From: Paenibacillus sonchi
GTDB taxonomy: Bacteria > Bacillota > Bacilli > Paenibacillales > Paenibacillaceae
DNA length: 64,000 nt
Direction: 5' to 3'
Assembly: GCF_016772475.1 (NCBI RefSeq)
Contig: NZ_CP068595.1
Coordinates: forward strand, 682,001-746,000
Position 1 is the stretch's first letter. Each line of letters begins with the position of its first letter. Below are positions 63,500-64,000 of this stretch, piece by piece. Both the position numbers and the translations under genes were made by a program. Under the pieces are notes generated by a model. That model saw only the letters and a program-made list of their open reading frames with translations. It was not told the origin of the DNA and searched no databases.

Positions 63500-63691
63500 A
63501 TGAAGCCACTGCAAATCTCGCCGGAGACGGCGGTTACCCTAGCCAAACAACTCGGCGTTCCGCTGGAACACTTAATGCATATGCCTCAACATATCCTGCT
63601 GCAAAAGATTGCGGAATTATCCAAGAAACAGAGTCAAGACACCACCGATAGCAGCTCAGCGGCTGAGGCGCCCGAGAAGGGCGAGCAATGA
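63500..63691 (+). CDS. yycC: YycC family protein
   Basis: A 63-residue protein matching B. subtilis YycC in MKPLQISPETAVTLAKQLGV and MHMPQHILLQKIAEL. The C-terminal 20 residues are a Ser/Glu-rich tail not needed for the match. AAGGAGGTCATCAC precedes the ATG. Its function is unknown. Its stop overlaps the next start (ATGA), so the two are translationally coupled. Confidence 0.85.
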   Translation: MKPLQISPETAVTLAKQLGVPLEHLMHMPQHILLQKIAELSKKQSQDTTDSSSAAEAPEKGEQ

Positions 63692-63918
63692 TTCCATTCA
63701 GCCACACCTGGCCTTATGACATTTTATTGGAAGACCTCTATGTGCAGTATTGTCCGTTCTGCGACAAGGAGAATGTTATTCTGCCCATGAAACCGAAAGA
63801 GCTGCAGACCGTCCGCGAAGGTAAAAAAAAGCTGCTGGTCTTCCCCTGCTGCAAAACGAGTCTGACCGTTATCGACACGGATGCAGACTACCTGCTGTTT
63901 GACCGGGCTGTCCGCTGA
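63688..63918 (+). CDS. Small zinc-ribbon-like protein
   Basis: A 76-residue protein with YCPFCDKENVILPM (CxxC) and, 30 residues later, FPCCKTSLTVID (CC), a spacing that could bind one zinc ion. It begins inside the yycC stop codon (ATGA overlap), so the pair is likely co-translated. The family is not recognised and no enzymatic motif is seen. Confidence 0.75.
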   Translation: MIPFSHTWPYDILLEDLYVQYCPFCDKENVILPMKPKELQTVREGKKKLLVFPCCKTSLTVIDTDADYLLFDRAVR

Positions 63919-63968
63919 TATTGCGGCACAGGCACTGCATTATGTTCCGTTTACGCATGTCTGATAAG

Positions 63969-63998
63969 CACACCAGGACAAAGATCCTGGTGTGTTTT
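63969..63998 (+). terminator. Terminator at the end of the window
   Basis: CACACCAGGA pairs with TCCTGGTGTG and is followed by TTTT. Confidence 0.8.
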
Positions 63999-64000
63999 CC

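Overview
The window looks like a chromosomal segment of a Paenibacillus-type endospore former (Bacillota). Evidence: strong AGGAGG ribosome sites with many TTG and GTG starts, dnaB/dnaI primosome genes, a trp T-box and a SAM-I (S-box) leader, spore genes (alpha/beta SASP, sda, a YjcZ-like tiny protein, YheC/YheD), the B. subtilis-like yutM-yutJ-yuzB-yutI neighbourhood, and menaquinone synthesis by the futalosine route (mqnE plus a UbiD decarboxylase). I saw no rRNA, tRNA, prophage, transposase or CRISPR array.

Layout. 1-5.6 kb: a broken LysR gene, hisJ, a nitroreductase, a GNAT enzyme, a Tat-exported YkuE-like phosphodiesterase (frameshifted), a K+ channel and a DUF3891 protein. 5.9-10.8 kb: sdhCAB (succinate dehydrogenase) divergent from a LysR regulator, with a Fur-like box and a perfect palindrome between them. 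10.8-15.2 kb: a small lipoprotein, the Ktr-type K+ uptake pair and a CPBP membrane protease. 15.6-23.3 kb: uvrC, trxA, dnaI, dnaB, yuiB, hemQ and a probable type I toxin-antitoxin locus. 23.3-35 kb: redox and Fe-S genes (ndh, yumC, erpA, mqnE, yutJ, yuzB, yutI), sda with upstream DnaA boxes, and an ECF sigma/anti-sigma pair. 35-42 kb: metNPQ under an S-box, a HEPN-like protein, a UbiD decarboxylase, ctaA and a thioredoxin-like protein. 42-53.7 kb: envelope genes (murJ-like flippase, two tandem class B PBPs, a CvpA-transglutaminase fusion), an MFS transporter and a toprim protein. 53.8-64 kb: a 51-bp x 10 hairpin array, sco and ctaB, yfhP, trpS under a T-box, an aldose epimerase, an SASP, an M3 oligopeptidase and yycC.

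Functional theme: much of the window serves aerobic respiration. It encodes SDH, NDH-2 and relatives, menaquinone synthesis, heme synthesis and maturation (hemQ, ctaA, ctaB) and copper delivery to oxidase (sco), together with Fe-S assembly.

Three patterns stand out beyond the genes. (1) Four intergenic elements, at about 6.7, 15.4, 29.8 and 54.5 kb, each hold four imperfect 21-23 bp palindromes whose centres are about 51, 62 and 51 bp apart. The palindrome sequence differs between elements but the spacing is kept. (2) A tandem array of ten 51-bp hairpin units has the same 51-bp period and lies next to the fourth element. (3) Eight genes carry nine frameshifts, and every one is repaired by adding a single base to a G/C run of 4-5. 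This points to homopolymer undercalling in the assembly rather than real gene decay.
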